From positions 1 through 33,543 of the forward strand of contig CAZJWJ010000056.1 in assembly GCA_964549495.1 (NCBI GenBank): a DNA stretch of 33,543 nt, given 5' to 3'. This DNA is from JACKBJ01 sp964549495. GTDB lineage: Bacteria > Chloroflexota > Anaerolineae > Epilineales > Epilineaceae. Below are positions 18,462 through 28,100 of the stretch, in pieces (position 1 is the first letter of the stretch; every line of letters begins with the position of its first letter). Under the pieces are notes generated by a model that was given only the letters and a program-made list of their open reading frames with translations, did no database searches and was not told the DNA's origin. Made by a program: the position numbers and the translations under genes.

Positions 18462-19061
18462 TCAGTCGCCGTCCAGCTCGCGCAGTACCCGCCGCAGGAC
18501 CTCCAGGCCGGCGCCGATCTTGGCCAGGAAGGAATCCTCGTGGGGCACGAAGTGGTAGCGAGGATGCTGCGACCAATAGGCTCGCAGGCGACGATCGAGT
18601 GCCGCCGCTTCCTGGCGGCTCTCGATGCGCGCCGGGTTGCCGCCCTCGATGTCGATGCCGCCGAGCGCAGCGCTCTCGAAGAAGAGGACCGCGTCGTAGC
18701 GTGCCAACTCGGCATCCAAGGAGGAACCGACCGCTTCGAAGAAGTCGCCGTCGTCGGGCCAGTAGACCGCGCCGTCGACCGTGCCGCGATCGCAGAGCAG
18801 CACGCGTTCGGGGTAGCGCGCCGCCTGGACGTCCTCCATGTTGCGCTGCACGTGGTAGATGGCCTGTTGGGCCGAACGCCGCGCGTGCGGCTCGTCGACC
18901 CGCGGGAAGCCGCCGGTGAAGAGCACGGTGGCCACCTCGGGCACGATGACCAGGCCATCGCCGATCTCGCGGCGGAAGAGGTCGGCGGCGGTGGTCTTGC
19001 CGCCGCCCGGGCCACCGGTGAGCACCACCCGATGGGCGCCCTGGCGCAGGGTTCCGTTCAT
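18462..19061 (-). CDS. P-loop NTPase / nucleoside-kinase-like protein (AAA_28, NadR-like)
   Basis: The product is 199 residues with P-loop GGPGGGKTT (16-24). It then shows the pattern of the NadR/AAA_28 group: a conserved PEVAT segment, an IYHVQRNMED helix, and the Walker B-like LLCDRGTVDGAVYWP. The C-terminal part carries RLRAYWSQHPRYHFVPH, where kinases of this group bind nucleotide phosphates. The substrate is unknown. Its ATG overlaps the stop of the metal permease gene in an ATGA (19058-19061), so it is translationally coupled to the zinc importer. That link is unusual and has no obvious biochemical explanation. A GGAG lies about 10 bases before the start. Confidence 0.8.
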   Translation of the reverse strand: MNGTLRQGAHRVVLTGGPGGGKTTAADLFRREIGDGLVIVPEVATVLFTGGFPRVDEPHARRSAQQAIYHVQRNMEDVQAARYPERVLLCDRGTVDGAVYWPDDGDFFEAVGSSLDAELARYDAVLFFESAALGGIDIEGGNPARIESRQEAAALDRRLRAYWSQHPRYHFVPHEDSFLAKIGAGLEVLRRVLRELDGD

Positions 19062-19954
19062 GATTCCGACTCCGACGCTCGCTCGCTCATCGAGATCCGG
19101 CCCCAGATCCAGCCGCGATGGGGGGCGGCCAGGAAGGCCAGGCCGAAGAAGAGGGTGCTGACCAGGACGATGGCCGGCCCCGAGGGTAGGGCGATGTCGC
19201 GGTGTAGGCTCAGGTGGTAGGAGGCATAGATGCCCACCAAGCCCGAGAGCGCGCCCAGGCCGGCGCCGACGAGCAGCATGGCCGGCAGCCGTCGGACCAG
19301 GAGGTAGGCCGTGCTGGCCGGCGTGACCAGCATGGCCACCATCAGCGCCAGGCCCACCGTCTGCAGCGCGGCGACGATGGTCAGCGCCACAAGCCCGAGC
19401 AGCAGCAATTCCAGGCGCTCGGCCGGCAGGCGCAGGGTGCGGGCCTGGACCGGGTCGAAGGAGATCAGCACCAGCTCCTTGAAGAAGGCCGCGACGGCCA
19501 GGAGCACCAGGAGGCCCAAGCCCAGGATCAGCTTCAAGTCGGCGTCCGAGACGCCGAGGACGTTGCCGAAGAGGATGTGGTTGAGGTCGCGCGCCGTGCT
19601 GCCGCTGGCCGAGATCAAGACGATGCCCAGGGCGAACATGCCGGCGAAGACGATGCCGATGGCCGTGTCCTCCTTGAGCCCGCCGCGGCGGGCCAGCTGG
19701 CCGATGCCGAAGGCGCTGGCCAGCGCGGCCAGCAGCGCGCCACCGAAGAGCGCCGCCTGCCCCCCGCCACCGATGAGGAAGCCCAGGGCCACCCCGGGCA
19801 GGATGGCGTGGGCCAGCGCATCGCCGAGGAAGGCCATGCCGCGCAGCACGACGAAGCTACCGACCACGGCGCAGGTCACGCCCACGGCCACCGAGGCGAT
19901 CAGCGCGCGCACGACGAAGTCGTAGTCCAGCGGCTCGAAGATCCAGGCGCTCAC
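19058..19954 (-). CDS. znuB: Zinc/manganese ABC transporter permease (ZnuB/MntB family)
   Basis: This 298-residue protein has eight or nine hydrophobic segments and the hallmark GMAFLGDALAHAILPGVALG of class-3 metal permeases. It starts with GTG at 19952-19954; GGGAG lies about 9 bases upstream and the GTGA overlaps the ATPase stop. It forms the membrane channel for the metal delivered by the binding lipoprotein at 20750-21823. The C-terminal tail (ISMSERASESES) is polar and cytosolic. Family membership is certain. Zinc is preferred over manganese because of the His-rich loop in the binding protein. Confidence 0.92.
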   Translation of the reverse strand: MSAWIFEPLDYDFVVRALIASVAVGVTCAVVGSFVVLRGMAFLGDALAHAILPGVALGFLIGGGGQAALFGGALLAALASAFGIGQLARRGGLKEDTAIGIVFAGMFALGIVLISASGSTARDLNHILFGNVLGVSDADLKLILGLGLLVLLAVAAFFKELVLISFDPVQARTLRLPAERLELLLLGLVALTIVAALQTVGLALMVAMLVTPASTAYLLVRRLPAMLLVGAGLGALSGLVGIYASYHLSLHRDIALPSGPAIVLVSTLFFGLAFLAAPHRGWIWGRISMSERASESES

Positions 19955-20766
19955 CGGATGGGCTCCCGCGGGTGGCCGTGGGTCTCGCAGTCGGCATCGC
20001 CGAAGATCAGCTTGCCGCCGGCGGTCTCGATGGCGTGCAGGCGGCCGCCGAAGGCCTGATGTAGGTGCTCGTCGGTGATCACGGTCTCCGGAGGACCGTA
20101 GGCAACGAGCTTGCGATCGATCAGCAGGATCTGCTCGAAGCGCTCCGTGGCCAGGCGCAGGTCGTGGGTGGCCAGCATGACCGCCACGCCGCGTTCGTCC
20201 AGGTCGTTCAAGGCACCCAGGACATCCTCGCGCGAGGGCGCGTCCAGGCCGCTGAAGGGCTCGTCCATCAAGACCAGCTCGGCGTCCTGGGCCAAGGCAC
20301 GGGCGATGAACATGCGCTGCTGCTGCCCGCCTGAGAGGGCCGCGATCGGTCGATCGGCCAGGTGCTCCAGACGCAGCACGGCCAGGCTCTCGGCCACCCG
20401 ACGATGGTCCTCGGCGCTGGGCCGGTGCAGGAGGCCGACCTTGGCCGCGCGGCCCTGTAGCACCACGTCGGCCACGCTCAGGGGAAAGCCCCAGTCGACA
20501 TCGCTGCGCTGGGGCACGTAGGCCACGCAGTGGTCCTGGCCCGGCCCGTGGCCGTGGACCCGGATGCTGCCGGCGCTCGGCTCGAGCATGCCGGTGATGG
20601 CCTTGAAGAGGCTGCTCTTGCCGGCACCGTTGGGTCCGACCACCGCCACACGGTCGCCGGCGCGCACGCATAGCGAGAGGGACTCGAGCGCCACCTGCCG
20701 TCCGTAGCGCAGGCTCAAGTCCTCGATTTCGAGCACGACCGGCGCCGCGTCACGGCCTGGGGGCAT
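19951..20766 (-). CDS. znuC: Zinc/manganese ABC transporter ATP-binding protein
   Basis: The product is 271 residues from the ATG at 20766. Walker A is GPNGAGKSS, the signature LSGGQQQR, Walker B ELVLMDEP, followed by FSGLDAPS, with H-loop ATHDL. Two upstream ATGs (20808 and 20790) are in frame and would add 14 or 8 residues, but only 20766 has a good ribosome site (GGAG about 7 bases upstream), and the ABC domain begins 12 residues later (LEIEDLSLRYG). It overlaps the binding-protein gene by 17 bases. The C-terminal region carries several His and Cys (FGDADCETHGHPRE), a possible metal-sensing tail; that is inference. Confidence 0.92.
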   Translation of the reverse strand: MPPGRDAAPVVLEIEDLSLRYGRQVALESLSLCVRAGDRVAVVGPNGAGKSSLFKAITGMLEPSAGSIRVHGHGPGQDHCVAYVPQRSDVDWGFPLSVADVVLQGRAAKVGLLHRPSAEDHRRVAESLAVLRLEHLADRPIAALSGGQQQRMFIARALAQDAELVLMDEPFSGLDAPSREDVLGALNDLDERGVAVMLATHDLRLATERFEQILLIDRKLVAYGPPETVITDEHLHQAFGGRLHAIETAGGKLIFGDADCETHGHPREPIR

Positions 20767-21823
20767 CTCGGGCTCCACGGGCGAGGGCATCGACGATGGA
20801 CTCGACATTGTATCTCATCATCGCTACGTAGGTCGCGGCCGGACCCTCCGGTCCCGAGAGCGCGCCGATGTACAGCGGAACCAGGTCGACCCCGAGGTCG
20901 TCGGCCACCCGTTGGCTCAGCACGCGGTTGGCGCTCGCGCTGACGAAGATGGCCGGCAGGCCTAGCTCGGTGATGCGCGTTTCCAGTCGGGCCAGCTGGC
21001 CGGCCGCTGGCTCGGCGGCGGAGCTGAAGCTCGGCAGCAGGGTGCCGGCCTGCTCGAAGCCGTAGCGGCGGGCGAACCAGCCCAGACTCTGGTGATCGCT
21101 GACCAACAACCGGCGCGCTGCCGGCAGCTCGGCGACGCGAGCGACGATCCAGTCGTCCAGGGCTTCGAGCTCGGCGACGTAGGCTTCCGAGCGCGCGCGG
21201 TAGCCATCGGCACCTTCGGGATCGAGCTCGATCAGGACCTCGGCGATGGTCCGGGCCCAGCGCATGACGTTGTGGGGGTCGAGCCAGACATGGGGGTCGC
21301 TGGCGTGGTGGTCCTGCTCCGCATGCTCGTCGTCCTCGGCCGCATCGTCCTCCTCGGATTCGTCTCGCCTCTCAGCCACGGCATCGAGCTCGAGGGGCTG
21401 GATGCCAGCGGAGGCCGAGACGACGCGGCCGGCCGGCAGGCTCTCCAGGGCCGGCAGCAAGCTCTCCTCCAGATCGAAGCCGCTGACCAGGATGCGGTCG
21501 GCACGTTCGAGGGCGGCCATGTCGGCCGGTGTGGGTGGGTAGGCGTGAGGGTCGGCATCCGGGGCCATCAGCACCCGTAGATCGACGCGATCGCCGGCCA
21601 CGGCCCGCGCCACCTCGCCGAGGATGCCCGTGGTGACGACGACCCGCGGGCGGGCGGCTTCGCTGGCGCCACCGATGTCGCCGGATCCCGTGCCATCCCC
21701 GGCCGGTGTCCTGCCGTCGCCGGCTCCCGGATTGCAGGCGACGGTGAGCAGCAGGAACAGTAGGGTCAGTGGTGCTCGGCTCGCGCGAACAGCGGCGCGG
21801 ATCGGGGCGGTGTCGAGAACCAT
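20750..21823 (-). CDS. znuA: Zinc ABC transporter substrate-binding lipoprotein (ZnuA-like)
   Basis: This 357-residue protein has a lipoprotein signal: a hydrophobic stretch 17-29, lipobox ending LTVAC with Cys30. Metal-ligand candidates are His93 (DPHAY), His178 (DPHVW) and His244 (SDHQS). An acidic His-containing loop (about 152-173, with H167, H172, H173) sits before the second ligand, as in zinc-specific ZnuA proteins and not in manganese binders. The fourth-ligand Asp usual in the LYSDALSGPEG region is Gly320 here (LYIGALSGPEG). The open frame continues upstream to 22249 but that part overlaps the opposite promoter region. An AAGGA lies about 11 bases before the ATG. It is the first gene of the operon. 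Confidence 0.92.
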   Translation of the reverse strand: MVLDTAPIRAAVRASRAPLTLLFLLLTVACNPGAGDGRTPAGDGTGSGDIGGASEAARPRVVVTTGILGEVARAVAGDRVDLRVLMAPDADPHAYPPTPADMAALERADRILVSGFDLEESLLPALESLPAGRVVSASAGIQPLELDAVAERRDESEEDDAAEDDEHAEQDHHASDPHVWLDPHNVMRWARTIAEVLIELDPEGADGYRARSEAYVAELEALDDWIVARVAELPAARRLLVSDHQSLGWFARRYGFEQAGTLLPSFSSAAEPAAGQLARLETRITELGLPAIFVSASANRVLSQRVADDLGVDLVPLYIGALSGPEGPAATYVAMMRYNVESIVDALARGARDAPRP

Positions 21824-21870
21824 GGGCGGGATCTTCCTTGGTCGCGGATGCTCGGAAGGCTGGGCCGGGC

Positions 21871-21930
21871 ATGATAGCCGAACATTAATAACGGGTTGAC
21901 ATGTCGCGGGAGTTAGTTTAGTATTAACAC
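21871..21930. promoter_or_regulatory. AT-rich divergent control region with imperfect palindrome
   Basis: The 310 bases between the divergent starts (21824-22133) hold no gene. Within them, 21883-21930 is strikingly AT-rich for this genome. A 17-base imperfect palindrome at 21912-21928 has GTTA/TAAC arms plus an inner T/A pair, and overlaps the plus-strand -10 element. The self-complementary GACATGTC is at 21898-21905, and ATTAAT at 21884-21889. The position before a zinc importer suggests a Zur- or DtxR/MntR-type operator, but no family consensus fits exactly. No convincing minus-strand -35/-10 pair was found. Confidence 0.5.
21896..21924 (+). promoter_or_regulatory. Sigma70-type promoter for the 2517-residue secreted protein
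   Basis: A perfect TTGACA (21896-21901), a 17-base spacer and TAGTAT (21919-21924, four of six matches) face the giant gene. The predicted leader is about 200 bases long, ending with GAGGTG about 10 bases before the ATG at 22134. Near the leader's 3' end, GCGGCC...GGCCGC (about 22084-22111) could fold. No known riboswitch class was recognised in it. Confidence 0.6.
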
Positions 21931-22133
21931 GCTCGCCGAAATGGGTAGCTGCGACTCGCATCGTCGACGCTTTGCAAATTGAGCGTAGCGCCGAGAGCAC
22001 GGTTTCCGTTAGCAGGCGGTACAACCCGAAATGTCGCTCTGCCCTACCCGCACCCCTTGCCGGTCGTTTGTTCATTTTCTCGTGCGGCCTTGCCCGAGCT
22101 CGCGGGCCGCGAAGCAACCGAGGTGCCTGTCCC

Positions 22134-25100
22134 ATGAATGCTTGGCTCTCCGATTCTGATGCGCCCGCGACCGGACGCGGCGTGCTGCTCCTCCGCGCCG
22201 GCCTGATCGGCCTGTCCCTGGCTGGCTTGGCCCTGGTCGGCTTCGCCATGGGCCGCGCCCAGGCCGCGCCCGAGGCCCGGCCGGCGGCTCAGGCCGCGCT
22301 GGAGTTCAACACCCTGCGCGTCCACGGCTACCCGGCCCTGGGCCACCCGGACGACCCACCCTATGGGAACTGGCCTTCGACGGCCGGCTCCAATTCGCAG
22401 CTGGCCCCGGTGACCGGACAGGTGCCCGAGGACCCGGCCTATTCGGACGGGACCGGTCCCTTCGACCCGCTCTCGCCCGAGGCGCCGGAGATGGACTTCG
22501 TCACCTGGAACCCGGCCTGGATCAGCGAGCGGCTCAACGACCCGAACCTGATCGACATGTGGCCCGGCCTCTCCGAGATCGACGAGGTCAGCGCCGGCAG
22601 CAACATCCGCGCCGCCGGCGTCAACGGCTCCGAGAAGGTCTGGCTCCGGCATTGGTACGAGCCGATGCACCTGGACGTCGACCTCAACGCCGACGGCCGA
22701 TTGACCAGCGATGACGAGGACGACGAGGATTACGGCGTGCCCGACGCGCCGGTCAACCCCACCCCCAACAGCATCGACGAGTGGTACCCGGCCATCATGA
22801 CCGAGTTCACCTACATGCTGGTCGACAACGATCCCTTGCCGCTGCGCGACCCGGACTTCGATGACGTGGACGACTCGGCGCCGCGGCCCATCTGCGGCAC
22901 GACGGGCAGCACGCGCATGATCTTCCCGGTCGGCATCGCCGAGGACCAGATGGATCCCGACGGCGAGGCCGTGGGCTACGGTTTGACCAGCTTGGATGCC
23001 GACCTCGACGGCCAGATCGACATGGTCAACGTTTCCGACGAGGCGGCCTTGCCCTCCGTGATCGGCGGCATCCAGGTCGACTTCGACGGCGACGGCCTGA
23101 TCGAGGAAGCCGACCCGGACGGCGTACCGCTGAGCTGCGACGAGATGGTGGTGCTGCACACCGACGCGATGCGCCTGGACTTGGGCAGCCGCCTGCAGTT
23201 CCTGGATCATTACGTCGAGATCGCCTCGGTCTCCAACAGCTCGGCCCAGCTGGACATCTATTACACCGGCGATCTGGTGCCGCGGCGCGTCGGACGGCGC
23301 TCCATCGGCATCGGCGCCTTGGTCCTGGCCGGCGAGGCGGCGGTGCTGGATAGCATCGGCCCCGGCGGCGACAACATCGGCGACGTGCCGGTCGGCCCCT
23401 GGTTCGTCTACGTCCAGGACGTCGATCCGGACACCGACACGGCCATCGTGACCCTGGGCCGCGCCCTCGGCGCGCCCTGCGCGTCGATGACCTCCGGCCC
23501 GCTCACCAACAACTTCGAACCGGGCACGCCCTACTATCTCAAGCGCCTCTACGTGGACGGCCACGAGTACAACCTGACGGCCATCTACGGTTGCGACACC
23601 AACGAGATCCAGTACCTCACCCTGCGCGCGCCCATCCCCAAGGTGGACGTGATCATCGAGCTGCACTCGATGCGCCTACAGGGCTACGACGTCGGCGAGG
23701 CCCTGCCCCTGCCGCCGCCCTTCAACTACCAGCACACCATCCTCGAGGACATCGTCGAGGCGCCGGAGTTCGAGAACCTGACCAGCCCGTCCGAGGACGA
23801 GAACCCGCGGCCCTTCATCCACTACATGGGCGGACCGGTCGGCCCAGTGCCGCCGGTGCTGGGTGCCGGCGACTCGCTGCCCTACCTGGGCCGCGACCCG
23901 AACAACCCCATCGCGACGCCCTACGACGACATTCCCTCTTCGCGCTGGACCTACAGCGACGAAGACGTCGACCCGGCCTTCCTGGGCCAGCTGCGCGAGA
24001 AGTACGGCGCGCCGGTGCCCGACAGCACGGGTGCGGCCGGCGATGCCTTCTTCTACAACGAGCACATCTTCACCCTGCCCTGGAACTACACCGAGTTCGC
24101 GCTGCCGAACCAGATCGAGGGCCAGGAGGGCGAGGACTTCTTCGACGCCGATAACTACCTGGTCACCACCGCCTTCATCAACCCGACCAATCGCTGGCGA
24201 CGCTGGCTGATGCCGGACGTCAACATGCCGCCGGAGTACCCGCCGACGCCTCCGGACTTGATCCAGGACATCACGCCCTCGGGCGGCTTCCCGACCGGCG
24301 CCCCGCGCCGCGCGGCCTTCCACTTCGATCCGGACGAGGGCGACAAGCTCTTCTACAACAGCGAGGGCGTGCGCCTCTACGGCGGGCAGCCCGATTCGGT
24401 CGACCCGGGCTGCGACCCGAGCCGGCCCATCCTGCAGGCCGGCGGCGGCGACTTGAACGCCGTCGATCCGCAGGACGGAGGCTTCCCGGTCGAGGTGGCG
24501 CCCTACACCGATCCCTTCGCGCCCTTCAACCCGCAGCACGCCCATGCGCCGCGCGGCGACCTCTTGACGGTCAACCCGGCCTACATGGACGAGTTCCGCC
24601 ACTTCGGCGAGGACCTGGCTGCGCTCTACCGCCAGATCTCCAACAACGGCAACGCCCGCGAGAAGGTCTACCATCGCATCTGGTACCAGCCGGACTACGT
24701 GACCAAGATCCGCTTCGCCGACGACTGCGAGCGCGACCTGCGCTTCCCGGCGGTGATGCAGGAGTTCACCTTCGCCTACGTCGACATGACCGACAACCCG
24801 GGCGCCGCGCTGCCGGGCGAGGCCAACTTCGCCTTCCCGATCGGCACCCGCGCCGACGAGTTGCCGGCCCCCGAGCCGGGCACCGGCCTGCCGGCCGGCG
24901 GCGAGTTCGGCTACGGCCTGACCACCTTCGACGCCGATTTCGACGGCGAGCCCGAGGCGGTCGAGCTGCACAGCGAAGAGACCATCAACGAGCACCTGGA
25001 CGTCCAGTGGCAGAGCAACCGCCCGCTTCCGCCGGGCCCGCCGCCGCCGGCCGTTCCCGGTCCCATCCTCGACTTCGACGGCGACGGCATCCAGGACGAC

Positions 25101-28100
25101 CTGGATCAGGACGGCCTGCCGCTGACCGGTGACGAGATGGTCGTCTTCGCGCTGACCAGCGTGCAGCTCGACCTCGACGAGAACACCGACACCGGCGCCA
25201 CGGCCATGCTGCTGGACTACGCCATCACGCTCGAGAACGTCACCCGCGGTCAGCGCGCGCAGTTCCAGCTCTGGTTCACCGGTGGCAGCATCGCCAACGC
25301 CCGCCCCGAGAAGCTGGGCGGTCCGCGCAGCCTGGACATCGGCGACGCCGCCCTGGTCGACCGCTTCCAGAATCGCGTGACCATCGTCTCGCCCAACGAG
25401 ACCAACCTCGGCACCGACGGCGGCTGGTTCGTCTTCCTCGAGTCGGTCGAGGAGTTCGACGACAGCGTTACCGTGACCATCGGCCGCGCGTTGGGCGCTT
25501 CGCACTCGGCCATCGACAACGGCGCCGGCATGCACGATCTTCTGCCCGGCGACCCCTGGTACCTCAAGCGCTTCTACGTCGACGGCCACGAGTACAACGT
25601 GGTGGCCGTGATGACGCAGGCCCAGGCCGGCGACGCCACCGAGCCCTTCCAGTTCATCTCCATCCGCACCCCGGTGCCCAAGGGCAACTTCTTCAACGAC
25701 CAGGACAGCCTCTTCCAGCAAGGCTACTTCCTCGACGATCTCGAGCCCCAGATGTCGGTGATGCCACCCTTCAACGTGGATCACACCATCGCGCGGGACA
25801 TCGAGCGCATCGAGCAGTCGCAGTTCGCCGATCCCAGCGGCATGCTCGAATGCACCGGTCCGCTCGAGGCGGCCGGCCCGCTGGTCGAGACCATCCGCGA
25901 GGAGGAGCCGGAGCCGCGCTTCTGGAATGAGCTGCGCGAGATCTGGAGCCTGCAGAGCGAGGTCGAGCCCTTCACCTGGGAGACCGACCAGCAGCGCACG
26001 ACGCCCTGGCAGTATACCGAGATCTCGCTCAACGAGGAGCAGACCTACCTCCTGGCGCTCAACTGGCGCTCGCCGGTCAGCCGGCTGGCCTTCTACGGCT
26101 GTCTGCCGGAGGATGGCGGACCCTTCCCGGAGGGTGACCCCGGCCTGGACCACGACGAGCTGGCCGACCTGGCCGAGCCCTGGACGCCGGACGACATCCT
26201 CAACGATCCGACCGACCACGTGATCATCCCGGTCTGGAACCGTGATCGCGTCGTCGACATCGACTTCAACACCACCGACGTCCGCGTGGGCTACTACGAT
26301 GCGCGCATCGGCACCTACCAGCCCAAGGTCAAGCTCTTCTACGACCCGACGGACGACAACGATCCCTACATCAACCCGCGCACCATCACCATCACGCTGC
26401 CGACCATCATGGACATGGAGATCAGCAAGCTGCTGACCTCGGCCAACCCGGCCCAGGTCGGCCAGGCGGTGACCTTCGCCATCTCGGTGACCAACGTCGG
26501 CGACATGCCGCTGACCGACGTCGACTTGACCGATACCTTCGACACCGACTACCTGGACTTCACCGGGGCCTCGGTGGCGCCGGACTCGGTGGACGAGCTG
26601 GCCGGCGTGATCGAGTGGCAGGACATCGAGACCAGCGCGCCGGGAGGTACCTTCGACCCGGGCGAGTCGATCATCATCGACGTCAGCTTCGTGGCCACGG
26701 CCACCACGCCGCCGGCCGGCCAGGCGCTCAACCGCGCCCGCGCGGTCGCCGTGGGCGGCAGCGTGTCCACCGATCTGGTCCTGGACGACGTGCGCATCGT
26801 CGAGCCCGACATCACGGTCGACAAGGAGCTGGCCACCGCGGATCCGACCACTGTCGGCTCGACCGTGGCCTTCACGCTCACCGTCCGCAACTCGGGCACG
26901 ATGGTCCTGACCGACGTCGACCTGACCGACTCCTTCGACACCGACTACCTGGACTATCTCTCGGCCAGCCTGGCACCCGATGTCATCGACGAGGGCGCCG
27001 GCAACCTGGTCTGGCAGGACATCGAGACCGAGGCGCCGGGCGGGACCTTCGATCCGGGCGAGGAGATCGAGATCGTGGTCAGCTTCACGGCCACCGATCC
27101 CACGCCCGATCCGGTGAAGGCCGAGAACACGGCCTTCGTGTCGGCCGAGTCCGGCACGGTCTTGGGCGGTCCGGTCTCCGACGACGTCGAGATCGACCCG
27201 CCGGCCAACCCGAGCGTCCAGATCCGGAAGTCGCGGACCACCTCCAGCCCGGCCCAGGTCGGCGAGACGGTCACCTTCCAGATCTCGGTGATGAACAACG
27301 GCAACACCACGCTGACCGACGTCGACGTCTTCGACACCTTCCCGGCCCTCAACCTGGGCTTCGTCAGCGCCGTGCCGGCGCCGACCAACGTGAACGTCGG
27401 CACCATGCAGTGGCAGGACATCGAGTCCAACGCGCCGGGCGGGACCTTCGATCCGGGTGAGACCATCATCCTGGTCGTCAACTTCACCGCGCTGTCGCCG
27501 ACGCCGGGCGGTCAGCCGGCGGTCAACTCGGCCTTGGTCTTTGCCGAGGGCAACAGCATCTTCAACGGGCCGGCCACGGCCAGCGTCGTCATCGAGGCGC
27601 CGCCCTTCCCGGATGTCGACATCTTCAAGCAGCTGACCACGCCGAACCCGACCACCGTCGGTGCCACGGTCAGCTTCAGCATCGTCGTCACCAACACCGG
27701 CAACACGGTCTTGACCGATGTCGATGTCGACGACAGCTACGATACCTCGACCCTCGACTTCGACGGGGCCTCGCCGGCGCCGACGAGCAACAACGAGGGC
27801 GCGGGCACGATCAGCTGGAACGATCTGGAGACCAGCGCGCCCGGCGGCACCTTCGATCCCGGCGAGGTGATCACCATCACCGTGGACTTCATCGCCACGG
27901 ATCCGACCATCGTTCTGCCGGCCACCAACGAGGCCTCGGTCTCGGCCGAGGGCGGCAGCGTCTTCAACGGTCCCAGCGTCGACTCGGTGCAGATCGAACA
28001 GCCGAGCATGTCGATCAGCAAGGTGCTCTTGACCTCCGATCCGGCCACCGTCGGCGAGACCGTCACCTTCCGCATCACGATCAACAACAACGGCACGACG

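Noticed and set aside
21931..22133. A riboswitch (cyclic-di-GMP, cobalamin or manganese type) in the long leader of the giant gene
   Set aside because: Short hairpins are possible but none of the conserved cores of these classes could be matched by eye.
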